A program made the translations under genes and the position numbers. The notes below the pieces were generated by a model, which searched no databases, was not told the DNA's origin, and worked only from the letters and a program-made list of their open reading frames with translations. Shown here piece by piece: positions 1 to 8,786 of a stretch of DNA of 51,682 nucleotides; position 1 is the first letter of the stretch; each line of letters begins with the position of its first letter. Source of the DNA: Stenotrophomonas chelatiphaga (GTDB lineage Bacteria > Pseudomonadota > Gammaproteobacteria > Xanthomonadales > Xanthomonadaceae); NCBI RefSeq assembly GCF_001431535.1, contig NZ_LDJK01000068.1:1-51682 (forward strand). The letters are read 5' to 3'.

Positions 1-81
1 TGGCCGGTGTTGGCAGCCGGTGAGCGGATGGTCGCGTGCGTGGACACTGCGGCGGTGCTGTTGCCTGCGCGGTAGGTGGGT

Positions 82-185
82 CGAACGGGTGGGACGCCCT
101 CGCGGGTGGCTGCGTTTCGCTGGCTACGTGCTTTGGGCCGGGCGGTGGGGCTGTGCGGGGGACGGCAAAAGCTGCATCCATGCGG
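82..185 (+). repeat. Intergenic repeat, copy related to the one at the right window edge
   Basis: This stretch resembles 51571-51665 in the same orientation. Both begin cgaacgggtg, share ctcgcgggtggct, then gggccgggcgg and a G-rich run, and end near tccatg. The part at 135-161 also pairs with 218-244 as a 27-base inverted repeat with one mismatch, giving a large cruciform-like structure with a gcgccatccatggcgc palindrome inside. I see no credible gene in 1-475. The open frames here are Gly/Arg/Pro-rich products of the repeat. Confidence 0.6.
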
Positions 186-293
186 GCCTCGTTTCGCGCC
201 ATCCATGGCGCTCAACGCCCCCGCCCAGCCCCACCGCCCGGCCCCCTGACAGGTTCCGGTGGCCGCCACCCGCGTAATGAAGAAAGAAAAGCG

Positions 294-369
294 GTAGCGC
301 CGACCCATGGTCGGCGGAAGCCATAAGACCCCACTCCCCCAACACCCGCCGACCATGGGTCGGCGCTAC
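294..369. repeat. SMAG-type (GTAG) repeat dimer
   Basis: Two facing palindromic units, each headed by GTAGCGCCGACC (294-316 and the complement of 347-369), are separated by about 30 bases. This is the arrangement known for Stenotrophomonas maltophilia GTAG repeats. The pair can fold as one long hairpin. It lies 107 bases past the 3' end of the gcdH-like gene on the minus strand and could act as a transcript end or mRNA stabiliser, which is inference. Confidence 0.8.
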
Positions 370-475
370 CGAAGGCTCCATGGCCGCCATGGACCCGCCC
401 CACCAACGCAAGAATCCTGCCGCTTTTGAAGTGGACGTTGCCGTTGCCTGGAAGCCGCGCGCAAGCGCGGAAAAC

Positions 476-1672
476 TCAGAACGCAGTGAGGCCGGTCAGT
501 TCGCGGCCTATCACCAGCTGGTGCACCGTCTCGGTGCCTTCGTAGGTGATCACCGATTCCAGGTTGAGCGCATGCCGGATCGCGGCGTGCTCGGTGGTGA
601 TCCCCGCCGCACCCAGCAGGTCACGGCATTCGCGTGCGATGTCGATCGCCATCCGGCAGTTGTTCCACTTGGCCAGGCTTACCTGCTGCGGTTGCAGCCT
701 GCCTGCTTCCTTCAGCCGTCCCAGCTGCAGGGCCAGCAGCTGCGCACCGGTAATCCGGCGGGCCATGTCGGCCAGCTTGATCTGCGCACTCTGGGTGGCC
801 GCCAGCGGCCGGCCGAACAGTTCGCGTTGGCCGGCATACGCCAGCACCTCGCGCAGGCAGGCGATGGCCGCGCCGATCGGACCCCAGCTGATGCCGAACC
901 GCGCCTGGTTCAGGCAGCCCAGCGGGCCCTTCATGCCCACCACGCCCGCCAACCGGTTGGCCTCCGGCACCTGCACCTGGTCGAAGAACAAGGCACCCGT
1001 GGACGACGCACGCAGGCTCATCTTGCGGCCGATCTCCTGCACGCTGAAGCCTGCCATGCCGCGTTCCAGTATGAAGCCCTGCACACCGTCTTCGGTCTGC
1101 GCCCAGACGATGGCCAGATCGGCGATGGGCGCATTGGTGATCCACATCTTGCTGCCGTCCAGGCGCCACTGGTCACCCTCGCGCACCGCACGCGTCTTCA
1201 TGCTGGAAGGATCCGACCCGCCGTGCGCTTCGGTCAGGCCGAAGCAGCCGATCCGTTCACCGCGGGCCATCGCCGGCAGCCACCGCAGCCGCTGCGCTTC
1301 GCTGCCGTAGGCGAAGATCGGATGCATGCACAGCGAACTCTGCACGGACACGAAACTGCGCAGGCCGGAATCACCGCGCTCCAGTTCCTGGCAGATCAGC
1401 CCGTAGGCCACCGCGTCCATCCCACCGCCGCCGTACGCCGGCGGCAGCGTCGCTCCGAGCAGCCCCAGCGCCGCGATCTCCGGCACCAGTTCAGCGGGGA
1501 AACGCGCCTGGTCGAAGCAGTCGCCGATGACCGGCAGCACGCGCTGGTCGACGAAGCGCGCCACGCTGTCCTGCACGGCGCGCTCTTCGTCGCTGAGCAG
1601 GGAACGGACATCGAACAGGTCGCAGGGATCAAGTCGCATCGGATGCACCAGGTGGGGCGGAATCGCGGTCAT
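476..1672 (-). CDS. gcdH: Acyl-CoA dehydrogenase, glutaryl-CoA dehydrogenase type
   Basis: This is a 398-residue flavoprotein of the acyl-CoA dehydrogenase family, the size usual for glutaryl-CoA dehydrogenase, which oxidises and decarboxylates glutaryl-CoA to crotonyl-CoA in lysine/tryptophan breakdown. Family features seen are GCFGLTEAHGGSD and WITNAPIADLAIVWA in the middle domain, RELFGRPLAATQ, and the C-terminal ITYEGTETVHQLVIGRELTG, where YEGTE carries the catalytic glutamate. The start at 1672 (MTAIPPHLV) overlaps the stop of the upstream Ntox15-domain gene by four bases, so translation is probably coupled. An in-frame extension upstream would run into that gene and looks non-native. 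Electrons would pass through ETF to the ETF-QO encoded divergently at 2767. The exact acyl substrate is inferred from sequence pattern only. Confidence 0.85.
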   Translation of the reverse strand: MTAIPPHLVHPMRLDPCDLFDVRSLLSDEERAVQDSVARFVDQRVLPVIGDCFDQARFPAELVPEIAALGLLGATLPPAYGGGGMDAVAYGLICQELERGDSGLRSFVSVQSSLCMHPIFAYGSEAQRLRWLPAMARGERIGCFGLTEAHGGSDPSSMKTRAVREGDQWRLDGSKMWITNAPIADLAIVWAQTEDGVQGFILERGMAGFSVQEIGRKMSLRASSTGALFFDQVQVPEANRLAGVVGMKGPLGCLNQARFGISWGPIGAAIACLREVLAYAGQRELFGRPLAATQSAQIKLADMARRITGAQLLALQLGRLKEAGRLQPQQVSLAKWNNCRMAIDIARECRDLLGAAGITTEHAAIRHALNLESVITYEGTETVHQLVIGRELTGLTAF

Positions 1673-2394
1673 TGTGGTGGGGGCGGGGGCGCGGCGTCGA
1701 GGACGGCAGGCGCTTCGCGTACCAGCTGCCCGTTCATCCGCGTGCTCCCGCGCAGCCACGCCGGCACCCGCGAAGCGGCCGCATCCAGCTGCTGTACACG
1801 CGGGACCTCCCCCCGGCGTGCCAGCGTCCATTGCCGGCCGATGGTGCAGTTGACCTGGCCGTCGCCGAAGTCGCCGATCAGATCGCGCCCGCCCACCACC
1901 CGGTCCGGATTGTGCAGCGCATGCAGGCTGCGCATCTGCTGATCAGCCAGCAGCGCGGCGCGCTCGCCGGCTTCGGCGGGGGCGATGCCCTGCCCGGCAA
2001 GCGCCTCGCCATGCACTGCGGCCAGTTTGTCCCGCCATGAACGTCGCGCGCGACGTGCGATGCCTGGATCACGGGCGCGGGGGTCGAAGCGTGCGCGTGC
2101 GCCGAGGTATTCCTCCACCGTCAGCGCGTTGAGGCCTGCCTGCTGCCCGGCCAGCTGACGATCCAGTTCGTTGTACTTGCCGTGATCGAGCTTCTGCGGC
2201 GAGAAAACCAGCCGCAGGCAGCTCATGCCGGAACCGGCGAGGCAATCGGCCACGCGCGCAAGGACCCACGCCAGGGCACAGTGCGCCGGGGTGGCAGGGG
2301 CACGCGGTAGCAGGTCGTCTCGCGCCGCCAGCGGATCCATGCGGCCCGTCACCGCGTAGAACCCTGATGCGTCGCGGACCTGCCGGCGTGACAT
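1669..2394 (-). CDS. Ntox15 (polymorphic toxin type 15) domain protein
   Basis: This 241-residue protein carries the pattern of the Ntox15 family: a central QQAGLNALTVEEYLGARARF segment, then ALHNPDRVVGG followed by GDGQVNCTIGRQW. The HxxD motif (HNPD) matches the catalytic motif of Ntox15 DNases such as the Agrobacterium type VI effectors Tde1 and Tde2. No signal peptide, PAAR, VgrG or Rhs delivery domain is present, and no immunity gene adjoins it. The preferred start is the ATG at 2394, preceded by GAGAGGA seven bases upstream; a GTG at 2415 is the alternative. The Pro-rich C-terminus runs into the gcdH start with an ATGA overlap. Whether it is an active nuclease, a domesticated one or a housekeeping protein of this fold is unknown. 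Family assignment rests on motif recognition. Confidence 0.7.
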   Translation of the reverse strand: MSRRQVRDASGFYAVTGRMDPLAARDDLLPRAPATPAHCALAWVLARVADCLAGSGMSCLRLVFSPQKLDHGKYNELDRQLAGQQAGLNALTVEEYLGARARFDPRARDPGIARRARRSWRDKLAAVHGEALAGQGIAPAEAGERAALLADQQMRSLHALHNPDRVVGGRDLIGDFGDGQVNCTIGRQWTLARRGEVPRVQQLDAAASRVPAWLRGSTRMNGQLVREAPAVLDAAPPPPPQ

Positions 2395-2766
2395 CGCGCA
2401 TTCCTCTCGTCCCACTGTCCGCCACAGCGTAGGAATAACTGGTTGTTTCGATGGGCGATGGCCTGCTCATAACGCGCATCGTTCAAGACAAACGATGAAG
2501 GCGACCCGCAATGTCGATGCGCGCTATATCGGACCGCGGCAACGGTTCGCGTGCGACGCAGCGCAACTGCTGCATTGCAGCATCCAGCACCCGCAGGACG
2601 CGTCCTGCGGCCGGTGCAGCCCACATCGCGCCGGGCAACTGGCCGATCCGTCGGCCAGCCGTTAACCTGATGGATTCAAACACCCGTTTCGCCGTGGCAG
2701 CACGTGCGTTATTCCAGGCAACCACCGCCCCGCAGCACGGCGGTCTACCCAAGAGTCAGGTCATCC
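2395..2766. other. Divergent intergenic region with two strong palindromes
   Basis: This 372-base gap separates the divergent Ntox15/gcdH and ETF-QO genes. It holds a perfect 20-base palindrome at 2591-2610 (CCGCAGGACG and its mirror) and an eight-base-stem hairpin at 2639-2658 (CTGGCCGA/TCGGCCAG, loop TCCG). They could be an operator or leader structures of the ETF-QO transcript. No convincing coding sequence was seen. Confidence 0.4.
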
Positions 2767-4443
2767 ATGAGCGCAGAAGCCACCGAACTGCCCCCACGCG
2801 AAGTGATGGAATTCGATGTCGTCGTCGTCGGCGCCGGCCCCGCCGGGCTGGCCACGGCCATCCGCCTGCGCCAGCGCGCCATCGAAGCCGGCAGCGAGCT
2901 GTCGGTGTGCGTACTGGAAAAGGGCTCCGAACCGGGCGCGCACCTGCTGTCCGGCGCGGTGATGGACCCCCGTGCGCTGGCCGAACTGTTCCCCGACTGG
3001 GCCGAGCGCGGCGCGCCGTTGAAGCAGAAGGTCACCCGCGACGAATTCCTGTTCCTCAGTGAAACCGGCGCGCGCACCACGCCCAAGCCGCTGTTGCCGG
3101 AATGCTTCCACAACGAAGGCAACTACATCGTCAGCCTGGGCGAAGTGGGCCGCTGGCTGGCCCAGCAGGCCGAAGCGCTGGAGGTGGCGATCTTCCCCGG
3201 CTTCGCCGCCGCCGAAGTGCTGTACGGCGGGAACGGTGAGGTCATCGGCGTGGCCACCGGCGACATGGGCATCGAAAAAGACGGTCGGCATGGCCCCAAT
3301 TACGAGCGCGGCATGGAACTGCTGGCCAAGTACACCGTCTTCGCCGAAGGCGCGCGCGGTCACCTCGGCCGCCAGCTGATCGCCCGCTTCAAGCTGGACG
3401 AAGGCCGCGATCCGCAGGCTTACGGCATCGGCATCAAGGAGCTGTGGCAAATCGATCCGGCAAAGCACGAACCGGGCCTGGTGGTGCATGCGGCGGGCTG
3501 GCCGTTGGACGGCAGCACCTACGGTGGCGCATTCCTGTACCACGCCGAAGGCGGCAAGGTCTCCATCGGCTACGTTGTCGGGCTGGATTACCGGAACCCG
3601 TGGCTGAGCCCGTTCGAAGAGTTCCAGCGCTTCAAGACCCATCCCGCCATCCGCACGCACCTGGAAGGCGGCAAGCGCATCGGCTACGGCGCACGTGCGA
3701 TCACCGCCGGTGGCCTGCTGTCGCTGCCGAAAACCGTGTTCCCCGGCGGTGCGCTGGTCGGCTGCGAAGCCGGCTACCTCAATGCCAGCCGCATCAAGGG
3801 CAGCCACGCGGCGCTCAAGACCGGCATGCTGGCCGCCGACGCGGCCTTCGATGCAATCGCGGCCGGCCGCCAGCACGATGAGCTCAGTGCCTATCCGCAG
3901 GCCTTCGAATCCAGCTGGCTGCATGCCGAGCTGCAGCAGTCGAAGAACTTCAAGCAATGGTTCAAGAAGGGCCAGGCGGTGGCCACGCTGATGACCGGCA
4001 TCGAACAGTGGCTGCTGCCCAAGCTGGGCATCCGCAACGCGCCGTGGACGCTGCGCCACAGCACACCGGACCACGCCTGCCTGGAGCCGGCCGCACAGCA
4101 CACGAAGATCGACTATCCCAAGCCGGATGGCGTGCTGACCTTCGACAAGCTCAGCTCGGTGTTCCTGAGCAGCACCCACCATGCCGAAGACCAGCCCAGC
4201 CACCTGACGCTGAAGGACGCCAGCATCCCGGTGCAGGTCAACCTGGCCGAATACGCCGGGCCGGAAGCGCGCTACTGCCCGGCCGGGGTGTACGAGTTCG
4301 TCGGCGGCGAGGGCGACAAGCGCCTGCAGATCAACGCCCAGAACTGCGTGCACTGCAAGACCTGCGACATCAAGGATCCGACCCAGAACATCGTCTGGGT
4401 CACTCCGCAGGGTGGCGGCGGCCCGAACTACGCCGGCATGTGA
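2767..4443 (+). CDS. Electron transfer flavoprotein-ubiquinone oxidoreductase
   Basis: This 558-residue membrane-associated protein passes electrons from reduced ETF to ubiquinone. The N-terminal FAD-binding motif VVVGAGPAGLATA is followed by LEKGSEPGAHLLSGAV, both typical of the family. The C-terminal domain has four cysteines for the 4Fe-4S cluster (YCPAGVYEF, then NCVHCKTCDIKDP), and the protein ends in GGGGPNYAGM as usual. I chose the ATG at 2767 (MSAEATELPP) because an upstream in-frame extension lacks conservation features. It faces away from the glutaryl-CoA dehydrogenase-like gene, which fits a shared acyl-CoA oxidation role. A short related fragment from this part of a second ETF-QO gene lies at 22014-22096. 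Confidence 0.95.
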   Translation: MSAEATELPPREVMEFDVVVVGAGPAGLATAIRLRQRAIEAGSELSVCVLEKGSEPGAHLLSGAVMDPRALAELFPDWAERGAPLKQKVTRDEFLFLSETGARTTPKPLLPECFHNEGNYIVSLGEVGRWLAQQAEALEVAIFPGFAAAEVLYGGNGEVIGVATGDMGIEKDGRHGPNYERGMELLAKYTVFAEGARGHLGRQLIARFKLDEGRDPQAYGIGIKELWQIDPAKHEPGLVVHAAGWPLDGSTYGGAFLYHAEGGKVSIGYVVGLDYRNPWLSPFEEFQRFKTHPAIRTHLEGGKRIGYGARAITAGGLLSLPKTVFPGGALVGCEAGYLNASRIKGSHAALKTGMLAADAAFDAIAAGRQHDELSAYPQAFESSWLHAELQQSKNFKQWFKKGQAVATLMTGIEQWLLPKLGIRNAPWTLRHSTPDHACLEPAAQHTKIDYPKPDGVLTFDKLSSVFLSSTHHAEDQPSHLTLKDASIPVQVNLAEYAGPEARYCPAGVYEFVGGEGDKRLQINAQNCVHCKTCDIKDPTQNIVWVTPQGGGGPNYAGM

Positions 4444-4450
4444 TCCGACG

Positions 4451-4834
4451 ATGCGGATCCTGCTGCTGTTGGCCAGCGTCGCGCTGCTGGGCGCCTGTCG
4501 TGCCGCTGCGCCGCAGGATCCGGCGCAGGCCGCTGCGTTGGAACGCGAGCGCGCCTTCGCCATCTGCGCCGGCTGCCACACCGTGCACGCCGGCGGCATC
4601 AACCGCTACGGCCCGAACCTGCACGGCGTGTTTGGACGGCGTGCAGGCAGCCTGGCCGGCTATGCCTACTCCGATGGCATGCGCGCAGCGGACATCGTGT
4701 GGAGCGAACAGACACTGGACGCCTTCCTGCGTTCACCCGCTGCCAGTGTTCCCGGCACGCGCATGTACAACGCGTTCCCGGATCCGCAACGGCGCCGGCT
4801 GGTCATCGAATATCTGCAGCAGAACGCACGCTAG
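4451..4834 (+). CDS. Cytochrome c family lipoprotein
   Basis: This 127-residue protein has a lipoprotein signal (LLASVALLGAC, cysteine at about residue 16), so it is probably anchored to a membrane in the periplasm. CAGCH is the haem-attachment CXXCH motif. GTRMYNAFPD near the C-terminus supplies the likely methionine axial ligand in a class I cytochrome c fold of the cytochrome c2/c552 type. It begins seven bases after the ETF-QO stop and is probably co-transcribed with it. A role accepting electrons in a short respiratory chain is plausible but is inference. Its stop codon overlaps the stop codon of the convergent sensor kinase in a shared CTAG. Confidence 0.85.
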   Translation: MRILLLLASVALLGACRAAAPQDPAQAAALERERAFAICAGCHTVHAGGINRYGPNLHGVFGRRAGSLAGYAYSDGMRAADIVWSEQTLDAFLRSPAASVPGTRMYNAFPDPQRRRLVIEYLQQNAR

Positions 4835-7800
4835 GCGCCGGCAGCGCCCACCGGCGAAGCAGGCAGCCAGCGCAGCAGGCACTGCCGCAGCTGTGCCAGC
4901 GACAACGGCTTGGTCAGCACCTCATCCATGCCCGCCTCACGGCAACGCCGCAGGTCCTGCTCCAGCAGGCTGGCGGTCAATGCCACCACCGGCAGGCGCG
5001 CAGCGCCCTGGCGCTGTTCGCGCTCACGCAGCAGGCGGGTGAACGCATAGCCATCCATCACCGGCATGCGGCAATCGCTGATCACCATGTCGAACGCGGA
5101 GGCCGCCAGCAGCTCCAGTCCTTCCCGGCCGTCGCCCGCCACGGCGTGCGATACGCCCAGCTGCTGCAGCCGCCAGGCCATCATCGCCTGCGCGGTCGGG
5201 TGATCTTCCACCACCAGCACCCGTGCCGTGCGCAGGTGCGTCGGCAGCGGCGGCACGCTGCCCGGACCCGGCACCGCGGCCATCACGTCGTCATCGCTGG
5301 CCACCGGCAACGGCAGCAGCACATCGACCTCGGTTCCCTTGCCGGCCACGCTGTGTACCAGCAGCCGCCCGCCCATCAGCTGCACCAGGCGCTGGCACAG
5401 CGTCAGTCCCAGGCCGATGCCACCGCGGTGGTGCGGGGCGGCGGCATCCACGTCGGCGAAGGGCTGGAACAGGGCCTGCAGTTGCTGCGGCTGCATGCCG
5501 ATGCCGGTGTCGATGACCTGCAGGCGCAGTTCCTGCAGGCTCGGCGAACTGCCTTCCAGCACCTCCGCGCGCAGCACCACCTCGCCTTCCCGGGTGAAGG
5601 CGATGGCATTGTCCAGCAGGTTTTCCAGCACCTGGCGCAAGCGCAGCCCATCCACTTCGTGGGTGGCCGCCAGCCGCACGTCCACCTCCAGTCGCAGGCC
5701 CAGTCCCTTGGCCGCCGCCTGCGGTGCATGACGCTGCTGCAGCGATTCCAGCAGCGGCCGCAGCGGCATCGGCAACGGATCCAGGCGCAACGCACCGGCA
5801 TCCATCTTGGCGTAGTCCAGGATGTCGTCCAGCATCTGCCGCAGCGCCTGCGCGGCGGACTCCGCTTCCTCCACCTGGGTGCGCTGGGCGGGCTGCAGGG
5901 CCGTATGCGCGAGCATCTCCAGCATGCCCAGCACGCCGCTCATGGGGGTGCGGATTTCATGGCTCATGGTCGCCAGGAAGCGGGCCTTCGCCTCGGCCGC
6001 CTGCTCGGCCGCGGCCATCGCCGCTTCCAGTGCATCGGCCTGCGCGCGCGCCTCGCTGATGTCCACCCAGTAGCCGCTCCAGGTGACCGTACCGGCATCG
6101 GCTGCATACGGCTGGGCCTGGCTGCGCACCCAGCGCGGCGATCCCGGCATGCCGGTGGTGCGGAACTCAAGTTCGAACGGCAGGAAGTCGCGCGCGGCGC
6201 GCTCGATGGACGCCTGCATGTCCGCCACGTCGCGCACGTCGATGGTCTCCAGCAGCGCCTGTGCCGAGGCCATCGCCTGCTGCGGGTCGATGCCGAACAG
6301 GGGCTGCATGTCACCGGCCACGTAGGGAAAATCGAGACCGCCATCGGCTGTCCAACGCATCTGGTAGACGACCGCCGGCAGGTTGCGGGTAATGTCGGCC
6401 AAGCGCTGTTCCAGTCGTCGACGGCTGGTCACTTCGCGCTGCAGCCGCCAGTAACCCAGCAGGTGCACCAGCAACGCGGTCAGCAGCACCAGGGCGAGCG
6501 GAATGCCCCAGCGCGCCAGCGCACGCCAGTCGCTGCCGCCCTGGTAGGCCACTGCCAGCCAGTCATTGCGCAGCGCCTCGCGTTCGCGCGGGCCCATTTC
6601 CTGCAGCAGGCGATCGAACCGCGTCGCCAGGCCGGCGTGTTCGCGCTTCACCGCCAACGACAGGTCATCCTCGAAGCCGGCCGGTGCGGCCACCTGCAAC
6701 TGACCGGGGAAGCGCTCGCGCAGCAGCCGGTCGACGATCGCCAGGTTGCCGATGTAGGCCTGTGCTTCGCCGTCGAGCAATCGCTGCAGGGCCTGCTCGG
6801 CGCTGCGTGCCGCAAGGATGCGTGCCTCCGGCGCACGCTGCAGCACCGGCAGCCGCAGCCGCTCCGGATCAGACAGCAGCACGCGCTTGCCGGACAGGTC
6901 ATCCATGTCCAGCACGGTGCCGCTGCCGGGTCCGGTCACGATGACATTGGGCACGCTGATGAAGGGCTGGCTGAACACCCAGCCTTCGCCCAGGTAACGC
7001 GAATCATTCGGCACCCCCATCACCGCATCGATACTGCCGCGACGCATTTTCTCGCGCAGGTCGAACCAGTCGTGGCTGGGTTCGGGGGTGAGCGTGGCGC
7101 CGGCCTGGCGCAGCCGCTGCAGGTACTCGCTGGCCAGCCCCGCAGGCCGTCCCTCGCCATCGGCGAAGGACAGCGGTGCGGCATTCGGGGCGAAGCCGGT
7201 ACGCAGCGGCGTGGACAGCGCGCGGCGCTCCACCTGGTCCAATGCCTGCCGCGCCGGCGCAGACCATACCGGCACGCGCAGCCAGCGCGCGGCAATACCC
7301 GCACGCACCGATGCCGGCTGCCGCGCCATCGCCTGGTCCAGCGCCTCCAGCAGCGCCGGCCTGGACGGGGACACGCCGAAGTGCAGCGCGTCCAGGTCCA
7401 TGTCGATCGGCCGCAGCAGCGCGATGCCTTCCAGGGCGTTGTCGTGGATCAGCTGGTTGGCCACGTAGGCGTTGCCGATGAACACATCGGCCTGCTGCTG
7501 CGCCACCATCCGCAGCGCATCCAGCGTGTGCGGCGCAGCCAGCTGGCGCGCGGCGGGAAAACGGGTGCGGATCTGCGCCTGGGTCAGGAAGTCCTGCTCG
7601 CTCACCACGCGCAGGCCCGCCAGGTCCGGATCATTGGACGCGCGCAGGTCATCGCTGCGCCCCACCACGGCCAGCGGCGCGGTCGCATACGACGTGCTGT
7701 AGGCCAGGCAGCGGCTCGGCGCGGCACTGGGCGACACGTTCATCACCACGTCGATGTCACCGCGGCAGGCGGCTTCCAGCACCTGCGGCCAGTTGGGATA

Positions 7801-8064
7801 ACGACGATAGTCCAGCGTCACGCCCATCCGTGTCGCAAGATCGGCCAGCGTGTCCGGGCCCAGCCCGCGCACCCGGTCCCCTTCGACGAACTCGAACGGC
7901 GGCCAGCCACTGTCGTAGACCCCCACCGACAGCACCGCGTGGGGCCGGGAATCCGACGCTGTGTCGGCACGCGGCGCAGGGGGCGTGGCCCATGCCGTCG
8001 CAGGCAACAGCGACAGCAGCACGCCCATGCCGCATCCTCGGCAGTGAGCCAGGATCGTGCGCAC
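4831..8064 (-). CDS. Hybrid sensor histidine kinase, BvgS/EvgS-like, with two periplasmic binding domains
   Basis: This is a protein of about 1077 residues. After a signal peptide (LLSLLPATAWA) come two solute-binding family 3 (Venus flytrap) domains at roughly 35-265 and 270-510, a membrane segment (GIPLALVLLTALLVHLLGYW), and a PAS-like domain. Then follow a HisKA domain with FLATMSHEIRTPMSG, an ATPase domain (NLLDNAIAF, DTGIGM, GGIGLGL), and a C-terminal receiver with DCRMPVMDGY. It ends soon after the receiver, so the HPt domain found in BvgS and EvgS is absent. The GTG at 8064 with AAGGAG ten bases upstream is preferred; ATG at 8028 is the alternative. The partner is the divergent response regulator at 8146. 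Ligand and signal are unknown. Confidence 0.88.
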   Translation of the reverse strand: MRTILAHCRGCGMGVLLSLLPATAWATPPAPRADTASDSRPHAVLSVGVYDSGWPPFEFVEGDRVRGLGPDTLADLATRMGVTLDYRRYPNWPQVLEAACRGDIDVVMNVSPSAAPSRCLAYSTSYATAPLAVVGRSDDLRASNDPDLAGLRVVSEQDFLTQAQIRTRFPAARQLAAPHTLDALRMVAQQQADVFIGNAYVANQLIHDNALEGIALLRPIDMDLDALHFGVSPSRPALLEALDQAMARQPASVRAGIAARWLRVPVWSAPARQALDQVERRALSTPLRTGFAPNAAPLSFADGEGRPAGLASEYLQRLRQAGATLTPEPSHDWFDLREKMRRGSIDAVMGVPNDSRYLGEGWVFSQPFISVPNVIVTGPGSGTVLDMDDLSGKRVLLSDPERLRLPVLQRAPEARILAARSAEQALQRLLDGEAQAYIGNLAIVDRLLRERFPGQLQVAAPAGFEDDLSLAVKREHAGLATRFDRLLQEMGPREREALRNDWLAVAYQGGSDWRALARWGIPLALVLLTALLVHLLGYWRLQREVTSRRRLEQRLADITRNLPAVVYQMRWTADGGLDFPYVAGDMQPLFGIDPQQAMASAQALLETIDVRDVADMQASIERAARDFLPFELEFRTTGMPGSPRWVRSQAQPYAADAGTVTWSGYWVDISEARAQADALEAAMAAAEQAAEAKARFLATMSHEIRTPMSGVLGMLEMLAHTALQPAQRTQVEEAESAAQALRQMLDDILDYAKMDAGALRLDPLPMPLRPLLESLQQRHAPQAAAKGLGLRLEVDVRLAATHEVDGLRLRQVLENLLDNAIAFTREGEVVLRAEVLEGSSPSLQELRLQVIDTGIGMQPQQLQALFQPFADVDAAAPHHRGGIGLGLTLCQRLVQLMGGRLLVHSVAGKGTEVDVLLPLPVASDDDVMAAVPGPGSVPPLPTHLRTARVLVVEDHPTAQAMMAWRLQQLGVSHAVAGDGREGLELLAASAFDMVISDCRMPVMDGYAFTRLLREREQRQGAARLPVVALTASLLEQDLRRCREAGMDEVLTKPLSLAQLRQCLLRWLPASPVGAAGA

Positions 8065-8145
8065 CAGGTTCGCTCTCCTTAGAATAGGGATATCGTCGAT
8101 GCCTGCTTCCCACCCAACCCATGTCACCCGGGGCCATACTAGAGC

Positions 8146-8784
8146 ATGACGCTTCGCATCATCATCGCTGACGACCACCCGGTGGTTCGCATCGGCGCCC
8201 GGTCGGTCATCCACGGCAGCGGCGTCGGCGAAGTCGTGGCCGAGGCCGCCACCGCACAGGACCTGCTGGCCTACCTGTCCATCCATCCGTGCGATGTGCT
8301 GGTCACCGACTATTCGATGCCGGACAGCACCGTGCCGGATGGCTTTGCGATGATCAGCATGATCCGTCGACGCTATCCGCTGTTGCCGGTGCTGATGCTC
8401 AGCGTGTCCAGCAACCTGGCGATCCTGCGCATGGTGCGCGACGCTGGCGTGCTGGGACTGGTGGACAAGGGATCGTCGATGGACGAACTGCCCGTCGCCA
8501 TCCGCACGGTCCACCGTGGCCTGCCCTACGTCAGCCTGTCGTTGAAGGAACGCGTGGAAGCAGCCGGCAGCAGCGCGATGGTGGAAGGCGAAGGCCGCCC
8601 GCTGTCACCGCGCGAAGTGGAGGTGCTGCGCCTGCTCGGCAAGGGCATGACGGTCAAGGAGATCGCCACGCTGCTGCATCGCAGTGCCAGCACCATCAGC
8701 CGCCAGAAGGGCGATGCGATGCTCAAGCTGGGGTTGAACAGCGATGCGCAGTTGTTCGATTACCTGCGCAACGGCCAGCTGTAG
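8146..8784 (+). CDS. LuxR/FixJ-family response regulator
   Basis: This 212-residue regulator has an N-terminal receiver (ADDHPVVR; phospho-acceptor Asp near residue 55 in VTDYSMPD; conserved Lys in LVDKGSS). Its C-terminal LuxR-type helix-turn-helix runs from about 150 to 197 (LSPREVEVLRLLGKGMTVKE, then STISRQKGDAMLKLG). The overall layout resembles RcsB, BvgA and EvgA, the partners of hybrid kinases. It is divergent from the hybrid kinase across 81 bases, so both may be controlled from one region. Because the kinase lacks an HPt domain, phosphotransfer would need an HPt protein encoded elsewhere. Target genes are not shown by the sequence; the convergent phospholipase operon is only a positional candidate. 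Confidence 0.9.
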   Translation: MTLRIIIADDHPVVRIGARSVIHGSGVGEVVAEAATAQDLLAYLSIHPCDVLVTDYSMPDSTVPDGFAMISMIRRRYPLLPVLMLSVSSNLAILRMVRDAGVLGLVDKGSSMDELPVAIRTVHRGLPYVSLSLKERVEAAGSSAMVEGEGRPLSPREVEVLRLLGKGMTVKEIATLLHRSASTISRQKGDAMLKLGLNSDAQLFDYLRNGQL

Positions 8785-8786
8785 TC

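Noticed and set aside
20..411. Small Gly/Arg/Pro-rich frames at the left edge
   Set aside because: They are generated by G-rich repeat and SMAG sequence in several frames at once, with no start signals.
4699..8082. Plus-strand open frame of more than 1100 codons opposite the hybrid kinase
   Set aside because: It is Arg/His/Gln-rich, lacks domains and mirrors the kinase codon bias. Long antisense open frames are expected in DNA of this GC content.
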